From Paramagnetospirillum caucaseum (GTDB lineage Bacteria > Pseudomonadota > Alphaproteobacteria > Rhodospirillales > Magnetospirillaceae): a DNA stretch of 64,000 bases. Under the pieces are notes generated by a model. The model saw only the letters and a list, made by a program, of their open reading frames with translations. It was not told where the DNA came from and did not search any database. Positions 1 to 8,557 of the stretch are shown here, piece after piece. Each line of letters opens with the position of its first letter. Positions within the stretch are counted from its first letter, which is position 1. The translations under genes and the position numbers were made by a program. The stretch covers positions 1-64,000 of the forward strand of contig NZ_AONQ01000019.1 of NCBI RefSeq assembly GCF_000342045.1, in the 5' to 3' direction.

Positions 1-298
1 GCTTGGTGATTTCCGCTGGGATGGGATTTGCAGGCTGCCTCAGACCTTGGAATGCAGCCTGGACTTCGAAAATCCGACCATCCAGCCCATAGACAAACGG
101 AACCATTGCCAACTCGATGATCTCATCTTTGGTCGGGTCCAAACCCGTGGTTTCCACGTCGATAAAAATGCCCAATCGAGTCTTGGAACCATCGTGCGGA
201 GCAAGATTCTGGCGGTGGAGCAATTTACGAAGGACGCGATACTGGCCGGTGACCTCCAACGCCACAGCCATCTTCTCGTGATCACCCATCTCCTGCAT
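1..298 (-). CDS. 3'-5' exonuclease, DnaQ/Pol III epsilon type (3' end outside window)
   Basis: The reverse strand reads from an ATG at 298 to the window edge without a stop, giving 99 codons. After about 40 lead residues it contains GIFIDVETTGLDPTKDEIIE, the Exo I motif of DEDD exonucleases, where the D-x-E pair binds the catalytic metals. Family members trim 3' ends of DNA or RNA; substrate and partners cannot be inferred from this fragment. A purine-rich ribosome-binding site (GAGGAAGAGGAG) fills the 16-bp gap after the upstream gene's stop, so the two are probably co-transcribed. Exo II and III motifs lie beyond the window. The gene is part of the integrated element that ends near 5,190. 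A housekeeping dnaQ is less likely because of that context and the lead sequence. Confidence 0.8.
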   Translation of the reverse strand, partial: MQEMGDHEKMAVALEVTGQYRVLRKLLHRQNLAPHDGSKTRLGIFIDVETTGLDPTKDEIIELAMVPFVYGLDGRIFEVQAAFQGLRQPANPIPAEITK

Positions 299-314
299 TC
301 CACGCTCCTCTTCC

Positions 315-1109
315 TCAGGCGACACCCAGAATCCAGCCTTCAACTTCAGCTACAGTTCGCTGTGGTGGTGAAAGGTTGGGGTGGAAGAACCCAGGAAGGG
401 TGCCATCCCGGTCTGCTCGTGACATCCATGCCGCGATACTGAATGCGTCATGTTGATCTGGGGTGCGATCCTGCCTGGGGAAACCTCGGCTCCAGAGGGC
501 AGGATAGGCTTCAACAATGGCTGACCCCCCTGAGGGAATTTCCCACCCATCGAACGGCCAAAAATGAACACGGCGACCAAGCTTCTGACGGATGAAGCGG
601 AGCCAGGGAATTCCGGAATGAGTAGATTTTGCGACGGTTCCCTGCACATCGAAGTGGAATACCGATTTGGCTCCACCGGCCCGTTCCTCAGTCAGTCGCC
701 GCCACCGAGTGTTGCCGGTGCGATCCGCACCATTCCCCACGGCACCATGCCGAATGAAATCGACATAGACATGATCGCCGTCAGTGGGCCAATGAGCATG
801 GAAATCATCAAGGAAGGTCGGCCAATCAGGAGGCAAACCATGCACTTCAAAATATCTGAGCGGAAACGAGAAGCCGTGATCGATGCCAACCAAGGTCGGC
901 ACCTCATCTGAGAGCAGGTCCACGAGCCAGTGGGCGATACCCTTGCGGGACCAATATTTTCGAGGGGTCGGATTCGGAATAGGAGACGGCGGTGGTGGGA
1001 CCTCAATGGGATCAGCCGCCCCAGTTGTGACGTAGACCCGCAGTCCTTTGAGGTTCGCTGTTGGCGTTTCCGCCCCGGAGTAGTCGATGCCCACATATCG
1101 GCTGAACAT
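315..1109 (-). CDS. Conserved hypothetical protein, predicted RNase H-like fold (DUF429-like)
   Basis: A 264-residue protein beginning MFSRYVGIDYSGAETP. The early YVGIDYSG strand with its acidic residue, the later LVGIDHGFSFP stretch and VEAYPALW near the C-terminus resemble the RNase H/actin-like fold of DUF429-type proteins, which are of unknown function. The assignment rests on motif resemblance only. The open frame runs 23 codons further upstream, to 1178, overlapping the nrdR stop. I chose the ATG at 1109 because the conserved start of the fold begins there. It sits between nrdR and the exonuclease gene on the same strand with short gaps, consistent with one transcript in the mobile element. 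Nuclease activity is possible but unproven. Confidence 0.65.
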   Translation of the reverse strand: MFSRYVGIDYSGAETPTANLKGLRVYVTTGAADPIEVPPPPSPIPNPTPRKYWSRKGIAHWLVDLLSDEVPTLVGIDHGFSFPLRYFEVHGLPPDWPTFLDDFHAHWPTDGDHVYVDFIRHGAVGNGADRTGNTRWRRLTEERAGGAKSVFHFDVQGTVAKSTHSGIPWLRFIRQKLGRRVHFWPFDGWEIPSGGSAIVEAYPALWSRGFPRQDRTPDQHDAFSIAAWMSRADRDGTLPGFFHPNLSPPQRTVAEVEGWILGVA

Positions 1110-1174
1110 GATAAGCACATTCCAACGGAAGGGTATGGTAGGGCAATGCCTTGTGGTGGGATCGTCAGGGCGTA

Positions 1175-1636
1175 TCAATCCCCGCTGCTGGTTCCCATCT
1201 TCCCCAGGAAATCCCCAAAATCTTTGGCCTCACGGAAGTTTCGGTAGACCGATGCATAACGGAGGTAGGCGACCTGATCGAGTTCCATCAGCACGTCCAT
1301 GACCAGTTCGCCGATGAGCTTGGACGGAACCTCGTTTTCTCCCAAGCTCTCAAGGCGGCGGTAGATGCCATTGGCAATCCGTTCGATCTGGTCATCTTCG
1401 ACTGGGCGTTTTCGTAGGGCGATCTGAAGCGACTTGACCACTTTCTCCCGGTCGAAGGTCGAGCGTGATCCGTCCTTTTTGACCACGACCAGATCACGAA
1501 TTTGAACCCGCTCGAAGGTGGTGAACCGTGATCCACACCCTGGACAAGCTCGGCGGCGACGGATGGCCGCATTGTCATCGGTCGGGCGAGAATCCTTCAC
1601 CTGGGTATCATCCTGGCCGCAAAACGGGCATCGCAT
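1175..1636 (-). CDS. nrdR: Transcriptional repressor NrdR
   Basis: A complete 153-residue NrdR, the normal family length. The zinc ribbon is visible as C3-x2-C6 and C31-x2-C34, followed by RFTTFE and an ATP-cone domain over about residues 49-139. NrdR oligomers sense ATP/dATP through the cone and repress ribonucleotide reductase genes. The start is the ATG at 1636, directly before the conserved MRCPFC. What is odd is the location: nrdR is normally a single housekeeping gene, but here it lies inside an integrase-bearing element between a DUF429-like gene and a divergent HU gene. It may be a second, mobile copy that adjusts the host dNTP supply, or the chromosomal gene captured by the element. 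Confidence 0.93.
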   Translation of the reverse strand: MRCPFCGQDDTQVKDSRPTDDNAAIRRRRACPGCGSRFTTFERVQIRDLVVVKKDGSRSTFDREKVVKSLQIALRKRPVEDDQIERIANGIYRRLESLGENEVPSKLIGELVMDVLMELDQVAYLRYASVYRNFREAKDFGDFLGKMGTSSGD

Positions 1637-1767
1637 TTGTTTGCCTCCCCCCTACCGATATCCTGGGCAATCATTAAGGAAATGATGACCGCCAGCAAGA
1701 ACGGTGGCATCGGCATCCGAGAAGATCGGCACCAGAATTTCCGGCAACTTGTGAAATTTTGGGGAGC

Positions 1768-1795
1768 TTGACGGCACAAGCACCTCGTGTAAATC
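1768..1795 (+). promoter_or_regulatory. Candidate sigma-70 promoter for the HU-mucR pair
   Basis: TTGACG at 1768-1773 and TAAATC at 1790-1795 are 16 bp apart, 29 bp upstream of the HU start, in the divergent gap between nrdR and HU. The -10 match is partial, so this is only a candidate. Confidence 0.3.
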
Positions 1796-1824
1796 ATGAA
1801 CCCATGCTTTTCGTAGGGGGTGAC

Positions 1825-2103
1825 ATGAACAAGTCCGAATTGATCAATGCCGTCGCCGATGGTTCCAACATGACCAAGGCCGACACAGGGAGTGCCATTG
1901 ACGCTGTTTTTGCAGCCATCACTACCGCCATGAAGTCCGGCGATGATGTGCGTCTGGTCGGCTTCGGGTCTTTCTCAGTTGCATCACGCCCTCATCGCAC
2001 TGGCCGAAATCCACGTACTGGCGAAACCCTCGTCATTCCCGCAAGCAAGTCGCCGAAATTCACTGCCGGTAAGGGCCTGAAGGACACCATCAATGGCCGA
2101 TGA
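1825..2103 (+). CDS. HU family DNA-binding protein
   Basis: A 92-residue HU/IHF-type protein starting MNKSELINAVAD. It shows the GFGSF turn at 46-50 and the beta-arm signature RNPRTGE at 61-67, which contacts the minor groove and bends DNA. The open frame runs 22 codons further upstream, but the ATG at 1825 has a strong ribosome-binding site (TAGGGGGTGAC) and gives the usual family start. Its last 11 bases overlap the start of the downstream mucR-like gene, implying translational coupling. Inside an integrative element such proteins commonly serve as accessory architectural factors for recombination or transcription. The beta-arm has arginine and proline residues as expected, so it looks functional. 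Confidence 0.9.
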   Translation: MNKSELINAVADGSNMTKADTGSAIDAVFAAITTAMKSGDDVRLVGFGSFSVASRPHRTGRNPRTGETLVIPASKSPKFTAGKGLKDTINGR

Positions 2104-2506
2104 CATCAAGGCTCTGACCACCAAGATTGTGACTGCCTATCTGGGGGGGAACACGGTGGAAGCCAGGGAAGTTCCGAACCTGATCAAGTCCGTTTATTTG
2201 ACCTTGGTTGGCATGGACGCCCCCGCCGCAGCACCTGCTGAACAGCAGCAACCAGCCGTTTCCGTGAAGCGGTCAGTGACCCCCGGCCATATCGTCTGTC
2301 TGGAATGCGGCGACCACCAGAAGATGCTCAAGCGGCATCTCCTGACCGGCCACGGACTGACCGCCGACGAGTACCGGGCCAAGTGGTCGTTGCCCAGGGA
2401 TTACCCCTTGGTCGCACCGGAATATGCTGCACGCCGATCCGAACTCGCCAAGGCAGCGGGGCTTGGCTTCACGCGGAAGAATCGTCGGCCCAAATCAGCC
2501 ACCTGA
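2093..2506 (+). CDS. MucR/Ros family zinc-finger transcriptional regulator
   Basis: A 137-residue protein typical of the alphaproteobacterial Ros/MucR family. The prokaryotic C2H2 finger is C69-x2-C72-x9-H82-x4-H87, followed by the family signature YRAKWSLPRDYPLVAPEYA. MucR proteins bind AT-rich DNA and silence or tune genes for surface polysaccharide, motility and horizontally acquired DNA. The gene overlaps the HU gene by 11 bases in another frame, so the two nucleoid-type proteins are made together. The C-terminus is basic (RKNRRPK). On an element of lower GC than the host, a self-encoded xenogeneic-silencer-like protein is a plausible way to reduce fitness cost; that role is inference. 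Confidence 0.9.
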   Translation: MADDIKALTTKIVTAYLGGNTVEAREVPNLIKSVYLTLVGMDAPAAAPAEQQQPAVSVKRSVTPGHIVCLECGDHQKMLKRHLLTGHGLTADEYRAKWSLPRDYPLVAPEYAARRSELAKAAGLGFTRKNRRPKSAT

Positions 2507-2527
2507 TGAGCAGGGGAAGGGATCACC

Positions 2528-3034
2528 ATGCCGCCACGTAAGAGTTCCAAGCCCACAGCCACCCCCAAGCCTGCCAAGGTCGCCAAGAAGGCTGGCCGGT
2601 CTACCAGAGGTCGCTTGGACGATGGCAGTGCCAATCCCATTGATGTCCATGTCGGTGCCCGAATTCGGCTTCGCCGGACCCTGCTGGGCATGAGCCAGGA
2701 GAGGCTTGGTGAATGTCTGGGGCTGACCTTCCAGCAGGTCCAAAAATACGAGCGTGGAGCCAATCGGGTGGGGGCTTCGAGGCTGTTCGACCTGTCCCGC
2801 GTTCTGGATGTTCGCGTCGGCTATTTTTTCGAAGAAATCTCTGTGACTGCCCAGGCAGCATCGCCGGTCGAAGTGATCCGGGGCAATGTCACCAAGTCAG
2901 TTGATGTCCCCGACGATGATCCGATGACGAAGCGGGAAACTCTCGAATTGGTACGGGCCTATTTCAGCATCAATGACCCCAAGGTCAGGGATCAGGTTCT
3001 GGCGATGGCAAAGGCTCTGGGTGGTGCCAAATAA
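2528..3034 (+). CDS. XRE-family helix-turn-helix regulator
   Basis: A 168-residue protein with a Lys/Pro/Ala-rich, disordered N-terminus (about 1-35). A Cro/C1-type helix-turn-helix follows at about 44-98 ([20 protein letters not shown], then [13 protein letters not shown]). The C-terminal region carries FEEIS and a helical tail of unknown role. This arrangement is common in alphaproteobacterial regulators. ATG 2528 follows an AGGGGAAGG ribosome-binding site 21 bases after the mucR-like stop, so it is probably the third gene of the HU-mucR operon. Its target is not evident; the element's own genes, including the integrase, are reasonable candidates by analogy with phage and ICE regulators. 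The basic N-terminal tail could add non-specific DNA binding. Confidence 0.88.
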   Translation: MPPRKSSKPTATPKPAKVAKKAGRSTRGRLDDGSANPIDVHVGARIRLRRTLLGMSQERLGECLGLTFQQVQKYERGANRVGASRLFDLSRVLDVRVGYFFEEISVTAQAASPVEVIRGNVTKSVDVPDDDPMTKRETLELVRAYFSINDPKVRDQVLAMAKALGGAK

Positions 3035-3074
3035 TGGGGGGCTTGGCGGAACACCATGCTGCTCTGGAAATTCC

Positions 3075-3431
3075 CTAAAGCTTCAGGACTATCTCGTCTG
3101 CAATCGCCCTGATCGACCGACCTTCCTTTTCGATCAACCCCGCAGCGGCCAGGGCGTCCACATCTTCATAGACGTTTTTATAATCTCGACCGAGTTGCCG
3201 GGCGAGTTCTGCAACTGATGTCGTGGGGTGCTCCCGAAGGAAGCGAACCATTTCCAATCGCTTCGGCGTAACGTGACGGAGAAAAGCTTCCATAGACTCG
3301 AATGTCACGTTGAGTTCGGGTTCACCGATTTTTCCATGTTCGGCGTTATGCCATGCCGCGATCACTCTCTTGCCCATGTCATCAAGAGGATCGCTATGCC
3401 CGTTGCCGATGGAAACATTGATCCGGTTCAA
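3075..3431 (-). CDS. Antitoxin-like winged-helix protein (TumA/HVO_A0114 type)
   Basis: A 118-residue protein whose C-terminal half is a winged helix (RLEMVRFLREHPTTSVAELA, then DYKNVYEDVDALAAAGLIE), matching the HVO_A0114-type DNA-binding family found next to DUF6516 proteins. Its start overlaps the stop of the upstream 94-residue gene in an ATGA tetranucleotide, the coupling usual in toxin-antitoxin operons. The family would neutralise the partner and repress their shared promoter; a palindrome suited to that role lies upstream of the toxin at 3725-3743. The order here is toxin first, antitoxin second. Family names are from memory, so the TumA label is moderately certain and the toxin-antitoxin role is inferred from pairing and context. 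Confidence 0.72.
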   Translation of the reverse strand: MNRINVSIGNGHSDPLDDMGKRVIAAWHNAEHGKIGEPELNVTFESMEAFLRHVTPKRLEMVRFLREHPTTSVAELARQLGRDYKNVYEDVDALAAAGLIEKEGRSIRAIADEIVLKL

Positions 3432-3712
3432 TTTGCCCTCCGCCGTCTGACATCGGCCTTAAAATCCTCAATCAACTGCTCAATGGTGGAGAATGAGTAC
3501 GCAGTCTCATCGCCATCAAGATGCCGGTGATCGCCCTTTCCAGCCTCGTTGTCGTAGCCGACGATCCGCCTTCCATCTCGACCGTAGAACAGCGAGTACT
3601 TGAAACCATGGCCGCTGCCTTGAACCTGCATCGGCACTGCCCATACTGTCATCTCAACGATGGACCCATCGTCGTAGACCGCCTTGGTGTGGATAATAAG
3701 GGTCGCCTTCAT
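3428..3712 (-). CDS. TumE-like toxin (DUF6516 family)
   Basis: A 94-residue protein (MKATLIIHTKAVYDDGSIVE at the start; FKYSLFYGRDGRRIVGYDN in the middle; EQLIEDFKADVRRRR at the end) resembling the DUF6516 family, annotated as the TumE toxin of mobile-element toxin-antitoxin systems. The biochemical target is not known to me. It is the first gene of a two-gene unit with the winged-helix protein, overlapping it by 4 bases. The pair lies directly beside the integrase gene, a normal position for stabilisation modules of integrative elements. ATG 3712 is the only sensible start; a GGAT stretch close upstream could serve as a weak ribosome-binding site. Confidence 0.7.
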   Translation of the reverse strand: MKATLIIHTKAVYDDGSIVEMTVWAVPMQVQGSGHGFKYSLFYGRDGRRIVGYDNEAGKGDHRHLDGDETAYSFSTIEQLIEDFKADVRRRRAN

Positions 3713-3724
3713 CCGATCCTCAGA

Positions 3725-3743
3725 ACCATATCAGATTTATGGT
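3725..3743 (-). promoter_or_regulatory. Palindromic candidate operator of the toxin-antitoxin operon
   Basis: ACCATA at 3725-3730 and TATGGT at 3738-3743 form a perfect inverted repeat around an AT-rich 7-bp centre, 12 bases upstream of the toxin start. Position and symmetry suit autoregulation by the winged-helix antitoxin; this is not experimentally supported. Confidence 0.45.
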
Positions 3744-3777
3744 ATCCACGGCCATAGATTGCTGCGGGCTGATGCAT

Positions 3778-4965
3778 CTAATCGCCCATCATTGCAGATG
3801 CCAATCCCTCTGCAATGTCGTGATTCGCCTTGAGCTTGGTTTTCCGGGCAATCTTGTTGTAGTGGATTCTGGTGACCTCCGGGCTTGAGTGCCCAACTGC
3901 CTTCGAGACCGTCTCAAGGCTAATCTTCAAGTCATCAATGGCGAACGTAATCCATGATCGGCGAAGATCGTGGATGTTCACATGGGGCAAGCCAGCTTCC
4001 TTTCGGACATCACACCATACTTCGTCAACTGAGGTGATGTGTAATTCCGGGGCCGTGGAACGAGCAAAAAGCCACTTTGAGTTTTTCGGGATTCGGCCAA
4101 GCAGTTCCTGAACGGGGTCCGTGATCACGATTTGCTTGATCTTCGGCTTGCGACGCCGTGAATTTCCTTTGTCAGTCACATGAATATATCCATCTTTTAT
4201 GGCATCCCACTGCATTGACAACACCTCCATTTTTCGGGCGGCTGTGAAAATAATCATTTCGATTGCCAGATACATTGATGGGTTGTTTTGAGGGTTTGCC
4301 GCTCGATGGGCAATGAGGGCTTTGTATAGCTCTCTATATTCATTTTCATCAATCACAACATCTCTTGATTTCTTCTCGTTCATCTCAACTTTAAATGTTG
4401 GGTTGCTGTTCATCGGCAGAATTTTTGGGATACACCAGTTCCAGGCGGATCGAAGGTAGCCAACGGCATTGTTGCCATTCCCTTCTCCCGATGTCTCCGT
4501 CACATGATCGAGTAGCTTCTGGCAGTCATCTTGGGTGACATCCTTCCATGGCTTAGTTCCCATGAATGGACGCACATAATTTTTATACATTGCTCTATAG
4601 GAACGCTGCGTGTTTGCTCCTTTTTTCTCAATATGATTTGCCATGTACAAATCAAGTATATCATTTATAGTGATGCACTTTCTGTCATCCTGCTTGTCTT
4701 TGGCGGGGTCGCCGCCCAGAGTTACTTTCGCCAACACTTCTTTCGCTCTGGTTCGAGCTTGCTCAATGGTCAGCACTCGCACATCTGAAAGTGTCATGCG
4801 TCGATCTACGCCATACGAGTTGCGGTACTGAACGACATAGCTCCTGTGCCCATTGGGGGTGACCTTGACGCCAAACCCCGGCAGAGTTTCATCCCAGTAG
4901 ATTCTATCAGTGCATTGCGGCACGAGGTTGCGAAGAGCGGTGGTGGTTAGGCGAATTTTAGGCAC
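3778..4965 (-). CDS. Tyrosine recombinase / integrase of the element (DUF4102 arm-binding type)
   Basis: A 395-residue P4-type integrase. The N-terminal arm-binding domain (about 1-90) contains IYWDETLPGFGVKVTPNGHR. A core-binding SAM-like domain spans about 97-180 and the catalytic domain about 200-385. The active-site set is complete: R244 (TAARKMEV), H332-x2-R335 (HDLRRSW), H359 (GHSS) and the nucleophile Y369 (IHYNKIA). It should catalyse integration and excision between attP and attB. The gene's promoter end faces the junction with dprA at about 5,185, the usual arrangement for an integrase next to its attachment site. Base composition is clearly less GC-rich than the chromosome to the right. 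The protein is intact, so the element may still be mobile. Confidence 0.95.
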   Translation of the reverse strand: MPKIRLTTTALRNLVPQCTDRIYWDETLPGFGVKVTPNGHRSYVVQYRNSYGVDRRMTLSDVRVLTIEQARTRAKEVLAKVTLGGDPAKDKQDDRKCITINDILDLYMANHIEKKGANTQRSYRAMYKNYVRPFMGTKPWKDVTQDDCQKLLDHVTETSGEGNGNNAVGYLRSAWNWCIPKILPMNSNPTFKVEMNEKKSRDVVIDENEYRELYKALIAHRAANPQNNPSMYLAIEMIIFTAARKMEVLSMQWDAIKDGYIHVTDKGNSRRRKPKIKQIVITDPVQELLGRIPKNSKWLFARSTAPELHITSVDEVWCDVRKEAGLPHVNIHDLRRSWITFAIDDLKISLETVSKAVGHSSPEVTRIHYNKIARKTKLKANHDIAEGLASAMMGD

Positions 4966-5009
4966 AGTGGATTCCTTCGACGTGTTAGGCTTTGCTCATC
5001 CAGAGAAAT

Positions 5010-5023
5010 GGCGGATTTCCGCC
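5010..5023. repeat. Short inverted repeat upstream of the integrase
   Basis: GGCGGA (5010-5015) and TCCGCC (5018-5023) form a tight hairpin followed by a pyrimidine-rich run. It lies 45 bp upstream of the integrase start and could be an integrase or excisionase arm site, or a weak terminator. Confidence 0.35.
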
Positions 5024-5077
5024 TTTCTTATTCGAATGTCGGCAGCCTTTTCGGGAAAGCAACCGGTAAGCAGCGAA

Positions 5078-5091
5078 GTACACTCGTGTAC
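5078..5091. repeat. Palindrome GTACAC-TC-GTGTAC in the attachment-side leader
   Basis: A perfect 6-bp inverted repeat with a 2-bp spacer lies between the integrase gene and the dprA junction. This 216-bp stretch (4966-5181) has no gene; it holds this palindrome, the hairpin at 5010-5023 and an AT-rich run at about 5150-5180. A binding site for the element's regulators is possible. Confidence 0.4.
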
Positions 5092-5181
5092 GTTATGTTG
5101 GCGTTGTGTTCTGTATGCATTCTCAGTTCAGCCCCCCGTTAGGACATTGAAATTGAGAAAAAAACAATAAAATCAATGATG

Positions 5182-5319
5182 TGCGATTGGGGTTGACGAA
5201 ATCATCCGCCAATGCCAATTGTCACCCTCCATGGTGTCCTGGGTCCTGCTGGAAGTCGAACTGGCGGGGCGGTTGGAACGCCATCCCGGCAACCGGGTCT
5301 CGCTGCTGGTCGGCTGAGC
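5182..5319 (+). pseudogene. dprA: dprA 3' fragment (C-terminal winged helix), cut by element insertion
   Basis: Frame +1 from about 5,182 reads AIGVDEIIRQCQLSPS, then LLEVELAGRLERHPGNRVSL and a TGA at 5317-5319. This is the typical C-terminal winged-helix end of DprA/Smf, the loader of RecA onto incoming single-stranded DNA in transformation. An in-frame TGA lies at 5177-5179 and no Rossmann-fold DprA core precedes it, so only about 45 codons remain here, immediately upstream of topA, where alphaproteobacterial dprA is often found. The rest should lie on the far side of the element. The frame contains no stop of its own, so the truncation is explained by insertion rather than decay. Confidence 0.85.
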
Positions 5320-5350
5320 CCGTAAGCCCTTCGGATGTGATCGGGTGCGG

Positions 5351-8059
<2,709 letters not shown>

Positions 8060-8109
8060 CCGGCCCGCGCCGGGGCCAAGGATCAAGGAACAGCCGGCCC
8101 GACTTGCCG

Positions 8110-8134
8110 CCGATGGATGGAATACATCCATCGG
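8110..8134. terminator. Perfect 10-bp inverted repeat after topA
   Basis: CCGATGGATG (8110-8119) and CATCCATCGG (8125-8134) are separated by 5 bp, 50 bp after the topA stop. There is no T-tract, so it is either a weak terminator or a protein-binding palindrome. Confidence 0.45.
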
Positions 8135-8557
8135 GAGGCGGGGGGGCGCGGCATTTCCGCGGATGCCCGCGAAATAGCGGATCAGGCGCCCGGGGCGGCA
8201 TCCCGGGCTTGATATCGGCTCGGCTCGGCATCGGCCGATAACTTGATGTGTTTCACTGTCGGCCATCAGAATCCGTTTCAGAATTTTCTGCCGGAATATT
8301 TCGCCTCTATTCCTTGTGATCGGAAGCTTCTCTTTTGAGATGGATGGTTAATAAATCCTTTACTCCCGGAGGGGGCAGCGCGTTGAAGTGATTGACGAAA
8401 ATTCGGTTGCACCGGGACTGTCAGTTGATCTAGACTGATGTTGTTAGGAAGTGTGCTCCCTGCATGCGACCCGCAGCCAGTGGCTTGCCGGTTGCGGGGA
8501 ATGTAAGGAAGCCCGGGGCGAGAATCGCACCGGCCTCTCTAGAAAGGAGACTTTGTT
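8135..8557 (+). promoter_or_regulatory. Flagellin upstream region, no gene seen
   Basis: No credible reading frame. It has GC-rich hairpins at about 8150-8240 (for example GCCCGGG paired with CCCGGGC at about 8187-8207), then an AT-rich stretch at 8241-8440. A sigma-28-like -10 (GCCGATAA, 8234-8241) occurs without a matching -35. TTGCAC at about 8406 with TAGACT 18 bp downstream is another weak candidate. A long leader before a flagellin gene is consistent with post-transcriptional control, for instance by FlbT-type proteins, but the sequence alone does not settle it. The AAAGGAG at 8544-8550 is the flagellin ribosome-binding site. Confidence 0.5.

Larger units (their letters stand above)
1..5189. 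mobile_element. Right end of an integrative element inserted in dprA
   Basis: The block has lower GC than the rest of the window, ends with a complete tyrosine integrase, carries a toxin-antitoxin pair and several DNA-binding regulators, and stops where the dprA coding sequence resumes (about 5,182-5,192). The left end and second att repeat are outside the window, so the total size is unknown. No transposase, phage structural or conjugation gene is visible in this part, so it may be an integrative mobilisable element, a prophage remnant or a genomic island. The right boundary is good to within roughly 15 bp. Confidence 0.8.

Noticed and set aside
8234-8241. GCCGATAA as sigma-28 promoter for flagellin
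   Set aside because: The -10 match is perfect but the -35 position (8215-8218) reads TCGG, and it lies over 300 bp from the start; kept only as a note.
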